A stretch of 64,000 nt of DNA. It comes from Methylobacterium ajmalii. GTDB lineage: Bacteria; Pseudomonadota; Alphaproteobacteria; Rhizobiales; Beijerinckiaceae. Positions 1-11,472 of this stretch are shown here, one piece after another (positions within the stretch are counted from its first letter, which is position 1; every line of letters begins with the position of its first letter). The position numbers and the translations under genes were made by a program. The stretch lies in NCBI RefSeq assembly GCF_016613415.1, contig NZ_JACWCT010000103.1, positions 40,687-104,686 of the forward strand. The letters run 5' to 3'. The notes under the pieces were generated by a model. That model made no database searches. It had not been told where the DNA came from and saw only the letters and a program-made list of their open reading frames with translations.

Positions 1-129
1 TCTGTTCCAGGATCGGGAGAGAAGAATTGACCGTCCGTCAGGCGGCCCCGGTCGCGCTTACGGTTAGCCGGCGCCAGGGGATCGACTGGGGCGACGGTAC
101 GGAACCGGCGATTTAAGCTTGAGCATAAG

Positions 130-152
130 CCCGGCGCGCGTCCCGCGCCGGG
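130..152 (-). terminator. putative terminator of gshA
   Basis: A 9-bp perfect GC-rich stem (130-138 pairing with 144-152, 5-nt loop) lies just 3' of the gshA stop. No strong T-tract follows on the minus strand, so this is a stem-loop of terminator type rather than a textbook intrinsic terminator. Bases 1-129 hold no gene that I can support. Confidence 0.45.
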
Positions 153-168
153 CCGGTAGACCGGGCGG

Positions 169-1536
169 TCAGAAGGCGCAGGCGCCGAAGACCGGATCGA
201 CCGAGCCGTTCCAGGGCCCGTGATAGAGCGCCAGCAGATCCTCGGCCCGGGTCCGCGTCGCCGCGATGGCCTGGAGGGGGGCGAGATGGAGCGTCTCGTC
301 GCGGCCTTGCGCGTCGCGGCGCGCCCGCGCCTTGAGGCCGGCTTCGGCGAGCGCCAGCGCGTCGCGGGCCAGCTCGCGCAGGGTGCGCTTGCCGGCCGGC
401 GCGTCGAGGCCGAGGCGCGGCGCCTCGGCGCGCATCGTCTCGCGCTCCTCGGCCGAGAGCTCGCGCACCAGCTGCCAGGCGCCGTCGAGCGCGCCCTGGT
501 CGTAGTAGAGCCCGGTCCAGAACGCGGCCTGCGCGGCGATCATCGCGGCATCGCCGACATCGGCGCCGCGCATCTCCAGGAAGCGCTTGAGGCGCACCTC
601 CGGGAAGGCGGTCGAGGCGTGGTTGGCCCAGTCCGACACCGTGGCGCGCTCGCCCGGCAGGGCGGAAAGCCGCCCTGCCATCAGGTCGCGGAACGAGGCG
701 CCGCTGACGTCGTGATAGGTCTCGCCGCGCTTGACGAAGTACATCGGCATGTCGAGGAGCCAGTCCGCGTAGGCCTCGTAGCCGAAGCCGTCGTCGAACG
801 CGAAGGGCAGCATGCCGGTGCGGTCGCGGTCGGTGTCGCGCCAGATCTCGGAGCGGCGCGACAGGAAGCCGTTCGGCTTGCCGTCGGTGAAGGGCGAGTT
901 GGCGAAGAGCGCGGTCGCCACCGGCTGCAGCGCCAGCCCGACCCGCATCTTCGTCACCATGTCGGCCTCGGACGCGAAGTCGAGGTTCACCTGCACGGTG
1001 GCGGTGCGCAGCATCATGTCGAGGCCGAGCGAGCCGACCTTGGGCATGTAGCCCTTCATGATGCGGTAGCGGCTCTTCGGCATCACGGGCGTTTCCTCCC
1101 GCGTCCATTTCGGGCTCATGCCGAGGGTGAGGAAGCCGATGCCGAGGGGATCGGCGGTCCGGCCCACGGCGTCGAGGTGCTGGCTCAGCTCGTGGGCGGT
1201 GGCATGCACGTCCGGCAGCGGCGCCCCCGAGAGCTCGAACTGGCCGCCGGGCTCGAGCGAGATCGCGCCGCCGCCCTCGACCGCGGACAGCCCGATCACC
1301 CGGCCCGCATCCTCGATCGTCTCCCAGCCGGTGAGCCCCCGCAGGCCCTCCAGCAGGGCCTCGATCCCGTTCTCGCCCTCGTAGGGCACCGGCGCGTGGT
1401 CGGCGCGGTAGAACGGGACCTTCTCGTGCTCGGTCCCGATGGCGAAGGCGTCGTGCGGTTTCTCGCCCGCCGAAAACCACTCGATCAGCTCGGACCGCGC
1501 ACTGAGCGGGGTCGCGTCGGACACGTCGCGCGCCAT
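169..1536 (-). CDS. gshA: glutamate-cysteine ligase
   Basis: Catalyses the ATP-dependent joining of L-glutamate and L-cysteine, the first step of glutathione synthesis, in the cytosol. The 455-residue protein matches the GCS2 (plant/alphaproteobacterial) type of the ligase in length and in landmarks: the N-terminal IGTEHEKVPF motif (about residues 33-42), EGGGAISLEPGGQFELSG near 87-104, and an MSPKW segment near 140. The ATG at 1536 directly precedes the conserved N-terminus. It stands alone on the minus strand. A glutathione-peroxidase gene further on (37084-37575) is a plausible functional partner but is not linked in an operon. Confidence 0.95.
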   Translation of the reverse strand: MARDVSDATPLSARSELIEWFSAGEKPHDAFAIGTEHEKVPFYRADHAPVPYEGENGIEALLEGLRGLTGWETIEDAGRVIGLSAVEGGGAISLEPGGQFELSGAPLPDVHATAHELSQHLDAVGRTADPLGIGFLTLGMSPKWTREETPVMPKSRYRIMKGYMPKVGSLGLDMMLRTATVQVNLDFASEADMVTKMRVGLALQPVATALFANSPFTDGKPNGFLSRRSEIWRDTDRDRTGMLPFAFDDGFGYEAYADWLLDMPMYFVKRGETYHDVSGASFRDLMAGRLSALPGERATVSDWANHASTAFPEVRLKRFLEMRGADVGDAAMIAAQAAFWTGLYYDQGALDGAWQLVRELSAEERETMRAEAPRLGLDAPAGKRTLRELARDALALAEAGLKARARRDAQGRDETLHLAPLQAIAATRTRAEDLLALYHGPWNGSVDPVFGACAF

Positions 1537-1804
1537 GCGCCACCTCGTGCTTGAAGAACGAAAAACCGATGATGCCGGCGGGCGCGCGGCCCACCGCCAA
1601 GGTTGCGCCTAAATAGGCCGCGGACGACCTACCCGCAACGCGACCGACCGCATACCCCCGGAGACCCATCCCCGCGACACATGCGTCCGGGGTGGCGGTG
1701 CCCCGTCAACGCTCCGTTCACCACCGCGACCGGATTCGGCCCCGGCCCCCTTTGACATGGAACAAAACAAGAACAAACATACGGGCGTCGAAAGGGGACA
1801 GACC

Positions 1805-1909
1805 ATGAACATACGCAAGATCCTCCTCGCTGTCACGGAGGTCGCTTCGATGGGCCTGCTCACCGGCGCGGTGGTGCTGTGGGCGGTGGCGCTCTCGCCG
1901 ATGCACTGA
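1805..1909 (+). CDS. 34-residue single-pass membrane micro-protein (hypothetical)
   Basis: A short ATG-to-TGA frame of 35 codons is preceded at good spacing by an AAAGGGGA Shine-Dalgarno-like run. The predicted peptide has a short basic N-terminus (MNIRK) and then one hydrophobic stretch (GLLTGAVVLWAVAL) long enough for a membrane span. It sits alone in the gap between the divergent gshA and dnaE. I do not recognise the family. The ribosome-binding site and the hydrophobic composition favour a real gene, but the small size leaves real doubt. Confidence 0.45.
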   Translation: MNIRKILLAVTEVASMGLLTGAVVLWAVALSPMH

Positions 1910-2062
1910 GCCGACCCGGCTTTGCGCGCCGTGGCCCACGGGCCACGGCCCGGGTCGTTCGGCCCGAATCCGGTGGATTTCGCGCCGGTGGTGCGCCGGC
2001 AGCCGTGACTCTTAAGGCCTCGGGGGGAATCCTGCCGCGCTCATGTCAGCGCGAGAGTCGCC

Positions 2063-5599
<3,537 letters not shown>

Positions 5600-5965
5600 G
5601 GGGTTCTAGGAGCCCGCGAGAACGACTCTCGTCTATCGGGTCCATTGCGGCAGCGCGCGACGGCAGCGCCTTCGGCCTGGTGAATGTTCGGTACCGGTTC
5701 TTGGATGGCTTCTTGAATCGGTTCAAGGCAGTGCCGCCTCCGAACTGGCCGTCATGGGAATAGCTTTGTGGAACGCTGCTCCGCGCAGCACCGGCAAGTT
5801 CCAGGCTTATCTCTAACTTAGAGCACTTCACGATCGCGGTGCAATCGCGAAGCTCTCTAGGTCTGTAATTTTGCCGGATTTTCTGCGACGAAGCGGTATC
5901 TGCTTAGTCGCAGAAAATGCTCTAATCATGCCCCGTCGTGGCTCGGGCGACGTGCGTCGATGGAG
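5600..5965. other. intergenic region between dnaE and the glycosyltransferase block
   Basis: I see no convincing gene here. The stretch separates convergent genes and contains one dispersed palindromic repeat (5818-5925). Bases 5600-5817 show nothing I can name. Confidence 0.6.
5818..5925 (-). repeat. dispersed palindromic repeat, copy 1
   Basis: Read on the minus strand, this begins TTAGAGCATTTTCTGCGAC and ends with a hairpin built from AGAGAGCTTCGCGATTGCA and its partner. It aligns along its whole length with 17898-18003 read on the plus strand. Both copies have the same order: an AGCATTTTC/GAAAATGCT-type hairpin, a linker with a CAAAA-like run, and then a GAGCTTCGCGAT/ATCGTGAAGCTC-type hairpin. 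Elements starting AGAGCATTTTCCGACGAAG are known to be frequent in Hyphomicrobiales intergenic DNA. The exact family name is not assigned here. Confidence 0.7.
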
Positions 5966-8302
5966 TCATCGACGGGTCGTCGTCTTCGCGGCGTGGCCGG
6001 CTTGCCGCCCCCGCACTGTCGCGTTGTTCTGGGCCAGGCGTCGCGTGAGGGCCTCTCGGCTGATACCCCGCGACATCGCGTAGGATTCGTCGCGGTGCTT
6101 CATCCCGGTGATCGCCCCGACCTCGTCCGGATGCAGTGAGAGCCCGAATTCCTCGGCCCAGAACGCCCCCTCAGTGGCCGAGACCGAGAACTGCCGTTCA
6201 GTCGGGAAATCGTGGGAATGATAGACCACGGCGCTATCGACATAGGCTTTCTGGAAGCCGAGCTTGAGCATCTCGAACGCCCAGACCTGATCCTCGCCCC
6301 ACTCCACCTCCGGATAGGGGATTTCCTGCCAGACCGCGCGGGCCATAGCGGAGTTGTTGTCCGAGTAGAACATCAGGGTCGCCCACCACGCGACACTGCC
6401 CGGATGGATCCAGCTCGGGAGGCCAATGTCGAGGTCCACGACCGGCGATATCAGAGCGAGCTGATCGAAATGCTCCTTCATGTCGCGCCGCGTGAAGGGA
6501 TCGTGCTCCGGATAGGCCTCGTGGCGGCCGATCACCCCCGCGACCCGCGGGCCCATCGCGAAGCCGCCGATGAGGTTGGCGAGCCAATGCTCGTCCTTGG
6601 GACGGGCATCCTGAGTGAGCACCGCCACGTACTCGCCCTCGGTCTGCGAGATGGCGTAGTTGCGCGTCCGGCCATGCTGGAACTCACTGTTGGGGATGGT
6701 CTCGAGGCGGATCCCCCGGTCGGCATAGCGCCGGACGAGGTCGCAGGTTTGGTCCCGTGAGCCGCTATCGACGACCAGCACGTCGTAGGCGAAGTCGCAG
6801 GACTGGCGAGCTAGCATGTCGAGAACCGGTCCGAACGCTTCGCCGGCGTTGTAGGACGGGATCACGATCGAGGCCTTCCTGCGGTTGACGAGGGCGGGGG
6901 CACGCGCCAGCACTGTCCCAGCATCGATCGGACGGCTGCCGACCTGCTCCAGGCGCTCCAACAGCGCGGATTCGACCCGGCGCGCGCTCGTCTCCCACGA
7001 CAGGCCCGACACGTAGGTCAGACCGGCTGCCACCTGGGCCGCCCGCTTCGCAGGATCCTTCGCCAGGGCCTCGATGCAGGCGGCGATGGCGGATGGTACA
7101 GGCTTGGCGAGCGATACCTCGTCACCCGAGAATACCGCGCGCGTGCTCGGCACGTCGAGCTCCACCAGGGGCAGTCCACAGGCCATCATCTCCAGGGGAA
7201 CCAAAGAATAGTTCGTAGCCGAGAAGACGATGCCGATATCGGAACAGCGGTAGAGGTCGCTCAGTCCCTCGCTAGACAGGATGCCATGATTGACGAACGG
7301 GAACTGGATCTCGCTGACGTCGAGATCGTCCTGGCCGAACAGGTGGACCTCAATGCCGGGAAGGCGCTGCGCCAGGTCGTTCAGCGCCGCGATCCCAAGG
7401 CGTACGGCGCGCCTCGGCGTATAGCCTCGCGCGTAGAAGGCGATTTTGATCGCCTGCGACGGAGCCGCAATGTTCGGGCGTGGGAAGTAGATGTCGTGGT
7501 CGACGGCGAGGTCCCAAGCGCGTGCCCAGATCCCGCGCTCCTCCATCAACTGTTGCAGCCAGCGCCCGGCAGCGAGGCAGGAGAAGCCGAAATCGTAGGT
7601 GAGTTCGGCGATCTGCTGGATCTCACCGGCCGGGTAGAAAGCTGGCTCATAATCCTGCACGAAGTAGAAGCGTTCCTGGAACGCGGCGGCGGTCGCAGCC
7701 GGGAAGGCGGTCCAGCAATCCGTGGCGATCAGTACGTCGCCCGAGAGCTGTCGCGTATCGTCGGGCAAGAACAGGACGTTCACCCGATCGCCGATCGGCT
7801 GATACCACTCCCGAATCCTGGACTTGGCATGCGCCTGGTCTCTGAAATGCACTGCGTTCTGGAGCCAGATCGTCTGCCGGTGGCCGAAGGTTTCGAGGAA
7901 CCGGACCATTCGGAAAATCGACATGTGTCCGCCTGCGCCGGGGCTGCCGAAGCTCGGGACGATCCAGTGGATGTTCAGGCTGCGCGGGTCGTGCCGACGG
8001 TAGCGCGGCCGGAGCGGAACAAGTTCCTCGCGCGCCACCAGCGGGGTATCCCGCGGCCAGCGCTTCGCGATCGGCGCTCCGGCATTCCGCATCGGTGGGG
8101 ACTGAACGCTCGGAGGCGGCAGGCGGTGACGGGTTTTTGTCGCGTAGCGCAGCGGCCGGTACCCCCCGGCGGCGATGAACAGGCCGATGATCCGCTCCAG
8201 CGCGTGTGCGAAGTTCCCTCGACGTGTCCCGCTTCCTCCTCGAAGGCGGCGCCGTCCTTCAGGATCTCGGCGAGCGGGAGGATGGCCTTCGTCCTGTACC
8301 AC
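5966..8302 (-). CDS. glycosyltransferase GT4-like + GT2 (C-terminal part of a frameshifted giant GT)
   Basis: The frame holds two glycosyltransferase modules. The first is a WsaF/GT4-type module starting SLNIHWIVPSFGSPGAGGH. The second is a GT-A family-2 domain with KASIVIPSYNAGEAFGPVLD, a VLVVDSGSRDQT nucleotide-binding segment and an AVLTQDARPKDEHW acceptor/metal segment. It probably builds a cell-surface polysaccharide at the inner face of the membrane. The upstream part of this frame (to GTG 8302) reads as out-of-frame sequence until FAHALERIIGLF. The RgpF domain of the overlapping frame (7975-9618) continues naturally into that motif, so coding most likely switches near 8212-8214 and the two ORFs are one gene. 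If a separate protein is made, ATG 8092 (MRNAGAPIAKRW) is a possible start. Confidence 0.75.
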   Translation of the reverse strand: MVQDEGHPPARRDPEGRRRLRGGSGTRRGNFAHALERIIGLFIAAGGYRPLRYATKTRHRLPPPSVQSPPMRNAGAPIAKRWPRDTPLVAREELVPLRPRYRRHDPRSLNIHWIVPSFGSPGAGGHMSIFRMVRFLETFGHRQTIWLQNAVHFRDQAHAKSRIREWYQPIGDRVNVLFLPDDTRQLSGDVLIATDCWTAFPAATAAAFQERFYFVQDYEPAFYPAGEIQQIAELTYDFGFSCLAAGRWLQQLMEERGIWARAWDLAVDHDIYFPRPNIAAPSQAIKIAFYARGYTPRRAVRLGIAALNDLAQRLPGIEVHLFGQDDLDVSEIQFPFVNHGILSSEGLSDLYRCSDIGIVFSATNYSLVPLEMMACGLPLVELDVPSTRAVFSGDEVSLAKPVPSAIAACIEALAKDPAKRAAQVAAGLTYVSGLSWETSARRVESALLERLEQVGSRPIDAGTVLARAPALVNRRKASIVIPSYNAGEAFGPVLDMLARQSCDFAYDVLVVDSGSRDQTCDLVRRYADRGIRLETIPNSEFQHGRTRNYAISQTEGEYVAVLTQDARPKDEHWLANLIGGFAMGPRVAGVIGRHEAYPEHDPFTRRDMKEHFDQLALISPVVDLDIGLPSWIHPGSVAWWATLMFYSDNNSAMARAVWQEIPYPEVEWGEDQVWAFEMLKLGFQKAYVDSAVVYHSHDFPTERQFSVSATEGAFWAEEFGLSLHPDEVGAITGMKHRDESYAMSRGISREALTRRLAQNNATVRGRQAGHAAKTTTRR

Positions 8303-9618
8303 GCCATTGAGCCCGCAGGATAATCCCGCTGGTCGACGGAGCGTGGAAAGATGTCATGCGATTTTAGGAAATCTTCGATGGTCCGGCTGTTGTACTCGAC
8401 CTCCATGAATTGTTTAATCTGGAAGTAATTGTTGGGATAGACGGCGCCTACCTTTTCATCGGCCGCGAAGGCGGACACGACCCGCGCCACAAGGCTGGCA
8501 TCACCCAGAAGGCTGTCGAGCAGGTAGCGCCGCCACGCCGCTCCCCAGGCGATGTGCGGGCTAACCTTGGTATGCAGATGGCCGACCACGTCGAAGCGGG
8601 ACCAGACATCGGCGCAGTCGACCAGGAACGGCTTGAGATCGCGCCCGATATTGGCGACGACACGCACCTCGTGCGACTGCAGCAGCCCTTCGCGCTGCAG
8701 CAGGTTTTCTACGTAGGTCGCATCCGCCTTCGTCACCGCCGTGACTAAGATGTGCGCTGAATGCGGCAGGTTGTGCAACCCAGGCAGAAACTCCTGGAAC
8801 AATTCCGGGTAGTAGCAATGGACGTGAAGGCAGAGCGACAGCTTGTCATCGCCTGCAATCACTACATCGTCGAGGACGATCTGGTGGTCCGGATGCGTCG
8901 TATGGCCGGCCTTGCGGCCGTAATTCACGTAATGTAACAGTGGGTTATCGTGCTGCTGCGCGCCACGCAGGTAACGGCGGCGATAGTATTGCGTATCGAA
9001 GTTCGGCGCAAGGTCGCGGTTCTCACCGTATCCGTGATCCATGTAATGATCGAACGGATCGTAGCCGGCCCAGCTCGCCTCATCATTCATCGAGACGTAG
9101 AAAGTTTCGTCGAACAGCGCACGACACTGGGCGACGATGTCTGGATCCGAGCGCCACCCAGCCTGCGATAGTGGTGCGGTGAAGGTCTGGGCCGGCGCCG
9201 TGGTCTGATACCGGCCGTAGAGGCGCAGGCAGACCGCCGCCGCGTCGACACCGGGCTCCGCGGCCTCGGGGTGCGAGGCGGTGAAGGCCGGGACATCGAA
9301 CTTCGGGTCTGGCTGACGCTTCTCTGCCGCGCCGTGGCGGAGATAGTGGATGAGTGGATTGGCATCCGAATTCGACACGTCGCGGTACTGCGCGCGATAG
9401 TAACGTGTATCGAAATACGGCGACGGATTGAGACCTGCCCTCCAACCGGTCCTGCAGTAATGCTCGGCTGCATCAACCGAATCGTCGATGTTGGCAGCAA
9501 TACGGTAGAACACTTCGTCGAAATAGACAGTGCCTGCAATTTCGGCGGCTTCACGCCGAATCTTAACGTCTTTATTGCCTGCCTTATTTAGGCGACGGAG
9601 AATAGTTGTGATTTGCAT
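7975..9618 (-). CDS. RgpF-domain polysaccharide biosynthesis protein (N-terminal part of a frameshifted giant GT)
   Basis: The first 240 residues contain repeated units of the type FDxxYYRxxYxDV...NPLxHYxxxG (around residues 31, 68, 168 and 205), common in alphaproteobacterial exopolysaccharide glycosyltransferases. A rhamnan-synthesis F (RgpF) domain follows from about residue 255 (KLSLCLHVHCYYPELFQEFL, ANIGRDLKPF, VGHLHTKVSPH). After EEEAGHVEGT (codons ending near 8212) the reading turns into Arg/Ser-rich out-of-frame sequence to the stop at 7975, whereas the other frame supplies the expected FAHALERIIGLF. One lost base at 8212-8214 would explain this. Restored, the gene would span 5966-9618 (about 1217 residues: repeats, RgpF, GT4, GT2). 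Start ATG 9618 gives MQITTILRRLNKAG. Confidence 0.75.
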   Translation of the reverse strand: MQITTILRRLNKAGNKDVKIRREAAEIAGTVYFDEVFYRIAANIDDSVDAAEHYCRTGWRAGLNPSPYFDTRYYRAQYRDVSNSDANPLIHYLRHGAAEKRQPDPKFDVPAFTASHPEAAEPGVDAAAVCLRLYGRYQTTAPAQTFTAPLSQAGWRSDPDIVAQCRALFDETFYVSMNDEASWAGYDPFDHYMDHGYGENRDLAPNFDTQYYRRRYLRGAQQHDNPLLHYVNYGRKAGHTTHPDHQIVLDDVVIAGDDKLSLCLHVHCYYPELFQEFLPGLHNLPHSAHILVTAVTKADATYVENLLQREGLLQSHEVRVVANIGRDLKPFLVDCADVWSRFDVVGHLHTKVSPHIAWGAAWRRYLLDSLLGDASLVARVVSAFAADEKVGAVYPNNYFQIKQFMEVEYNSRTIEDFLKSHDIFPRSVDQRDYPAGSMAWYRTKAILPLAEILKDGAAFEEEAGHVEGTSHTRWSGSSACSSPPGGTGRCATRQKPVTACRLRAFSPHRCGMPERRSRSAGRGIPRWWRARNLFRSGRATVGTTRAA

Positions 9619-9704
9619 AATTAACCCAAAATTTAGGCGTTGACGACATAGCGCGACACGAGTCGCGGCGTACTCAACGGTAGGCGTACTGGCAGCTAGA
9701 CTCG

Positions 9705-10922
9705 CTAGCGGATGAGCGCATCGATCGCGGCATCGAGTTGTTGCGGATCGATGGAGAACGATTTCTGGTATAAGTTATGGGGGTCGTCCGCGTCCGGGGT
9801 CCCGAACAGCACGTGATAAGCGTGGTTGCATACTGCTGCCTGGTCCCAGAAGAAAGGTTCATGCCAACCGCTCGGCGCAAGGTAGAGCAGCGGTGTGCCC
9901 GGTAGGCAGAACGCCGTGCTCGTCATGCTCGCCCCCATGATCCCAACAACGACCTCGGCTTGCGCGAAAGCCTCGATCTGTTCGCGTAACGACAGGCCCT
10001 CAGTGGTGAGTTCCGTGAAACCGCGCGAACGGAATATCGCCGAGAGATCCGCGGCATTGGTGAGGCGGCGCGGCCACCGGTCCGCTCGGTTCACGAAGAG
10101 CCGTCGCATCGGCAAGCCACTCGCAACCGATCGCCTACCGAGATCCCTAACATAGGTCATCGCATGCGGATTCTTGAGAAACGGGTGCAAGGAGCAGGGT
10201 GTGACGTACAGTAGGTCCTTCACTCTGAGCGGGATATCGGGATCTATGAAGCGGCTCACGCAGGGTCGCGAGCCTGCAGCGAGAACCATGCCCTCCTGCC
10301 TGACGGCATCAATTGCCTCGCTCATCTGTGAGAAAATACAGATGGTGGGACGATCAATAAACTCAAGGCCGGCATGACGCGATAGATCATCAACTAACCA
10401 ATGGCCATAATTAAAAGACCCAACCGATCCAAAAAATACGACCTGTGAAACGCTATCTTCGATCGCATGGATAGTTTTGCTTTTCAATTGTTCAGCAAGC
10501 GCGGTTCCCTTTTCCTGTCGATCAATGATGCGAAAATTTTCGTACAGCGGCGATATTTCGTTATTTGATTGAACAAATATCATATTTTTCCAGATGATAG
10601 CTGTCTCGATGCGAACTAAATAAGATGGGCTTGAACTCGTATATCGATTGTTAATATCTGTGTAATGCTTTAAAAGCTCGTCGACATCGCCGGAAGTCGG
10701 CCCAATGACACGCTTAGGCAAGGGGCGCCTGATGGCTTGGCGTGCGAAGATAGGACGCAAGACTTGAAATTCTGACTTCGCAGGAGCAGATACTTCATGG
10801 ATGCGCTCGAATGAAATGTGAGGATCGTGCCATTCTTCTTGTATATAAAGATTGTGGGGAGCGCAGGATACGCCTTCGTGAGCTTGACGGTTCATTGGGA
10901 CATCCGGCTTCGCGGTATTCAA
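9705..10922 (-). CDS. glycosyltransferase family 61 protein
   Basis: A 405-residue protein with the features of GT61 (formerly DUF563) transferases: FGSVGSFNYGHWLVDDLSRH (about residues 165-184), RRLFVNRADRWPRRLTN, and near the C-terminus LREQIEAFAQAEVVVGIMGAS, which corresponds to the conserved phxGA-type motif, here with IMGAS. It is likely to act on the same extracellular polysaccharide as the RgpF/GT gene 86 bp downstream on the same strand. The N-terminal half is markedly richer in A and T than neighbouring genes, in line with horizontal transfer. Start ATG 10922 is followed by MNTAKPDVPMNRQ; an internal ATG (MNRQAHEG) is an alternative. Confidence 0.85.
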   Translation of the reverse strand: MNTAKPDVPMNRQAHEGVSCAPHNLYIQEEWHDPHISFERIHEVSAPAKSEFQVLRPIFARQAIRRPLPKRVIGPTSGDVDELLKHYTDINNRYTSSSPSYLVRIETAIIWKNMIFVQSNNEISPLYENFRIIDRQEKGTALAEQLKSKTIHAIEDSVSQVVFFGSVGSFNYGHWLVDDLSRHAGLEFIDRPTICIFSQMSEAIDAVRQEGMVLAAGSRPCVSRFIDPDIPLRVKDLLYVTPCSLHPFLKNPHAMTYVRDLGRRSVASGLPMRRLFVNRADRWPRRLTNAADLSAIFRSRGFTELTTEGLSLREQIEAFAQAEVVVGIMGASMTSTAFCLPGTPLLYLAPSGWHEPFFWDQAAVCNHAYHVLFGTPDADDPHNLYQKSFSIDPQQLDAAIDALIR

Positions 10923-11472
10923 AGAAAATTTTACGTCGCCATGATGTAGTACCGCAGGAATGTCAACGCACCTCTCGACGCGAGATTGGCCGAAGGTTAT
11001 CGGTCGTTATCAGGATTTATGAATGTATTTTAATGATGATATAAAATACAAATCTTTATAATATTGGTTATATTTAAATAATAACTACATATTTTAAATA
11101 TAAAAATTTATTAATTTCAAGTTATATTAGATATAAATACAAAATAGAAAACATAATTGTAAATTATAGAAACGATTAGGGGATGAAAGGGAGATTTGTT
11201 TTACTATTTATAGCAGAATTTTATTAATGCCCTATCGTCGAATTACATCATAATTGAATAAAGCGCATTGATATGCTGAATTCGATTTGGCAGGCGCACT
11301 ACGCGAACGGCCTGATCATCGTGCGTTTTACAAGACGTGGGGCTCGGCCGACGGCTCGTCGGCATTACATTCAGGCAGGATACCACCTATGCGCGCCGAG
11401 GCATCGTCGTCGCCGCGACAACGAGCGATCTGGCAACTGCCACCGCTTAGTCCCTGCGACTTGGCCGGACAT
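10923..11472. other. AT-rich intergenic region, no gene recognised
   Basis: From about 11035 to 11270 the sequence is almost entirely A and T (runs such as TTATATTTAAATAATAAC), an extreme departure from the approximately 70% GC surroundings. It lies immediately upstream of the GT61 gene and probably carries its promoter. The adjoining 11273-11472 has normal GC and short open frames that resemble no family I know; they may be decayed coding sequence. Confidence 0.7.

Noticed and set aside
5818..5925. Insertion sequence remnant
   Set aside because: Too short, with paired hairpins and no transposase or terminal inverted repeats flanked by a target duplication; a dispersed palindromic repeat explains it better.
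11273..11472. Possible transposase or phage gene fragment
   Set aside because: Short frames here show no catalytic motif or recognisable similarity by eye; recorded only as an unassigned intergenic region.
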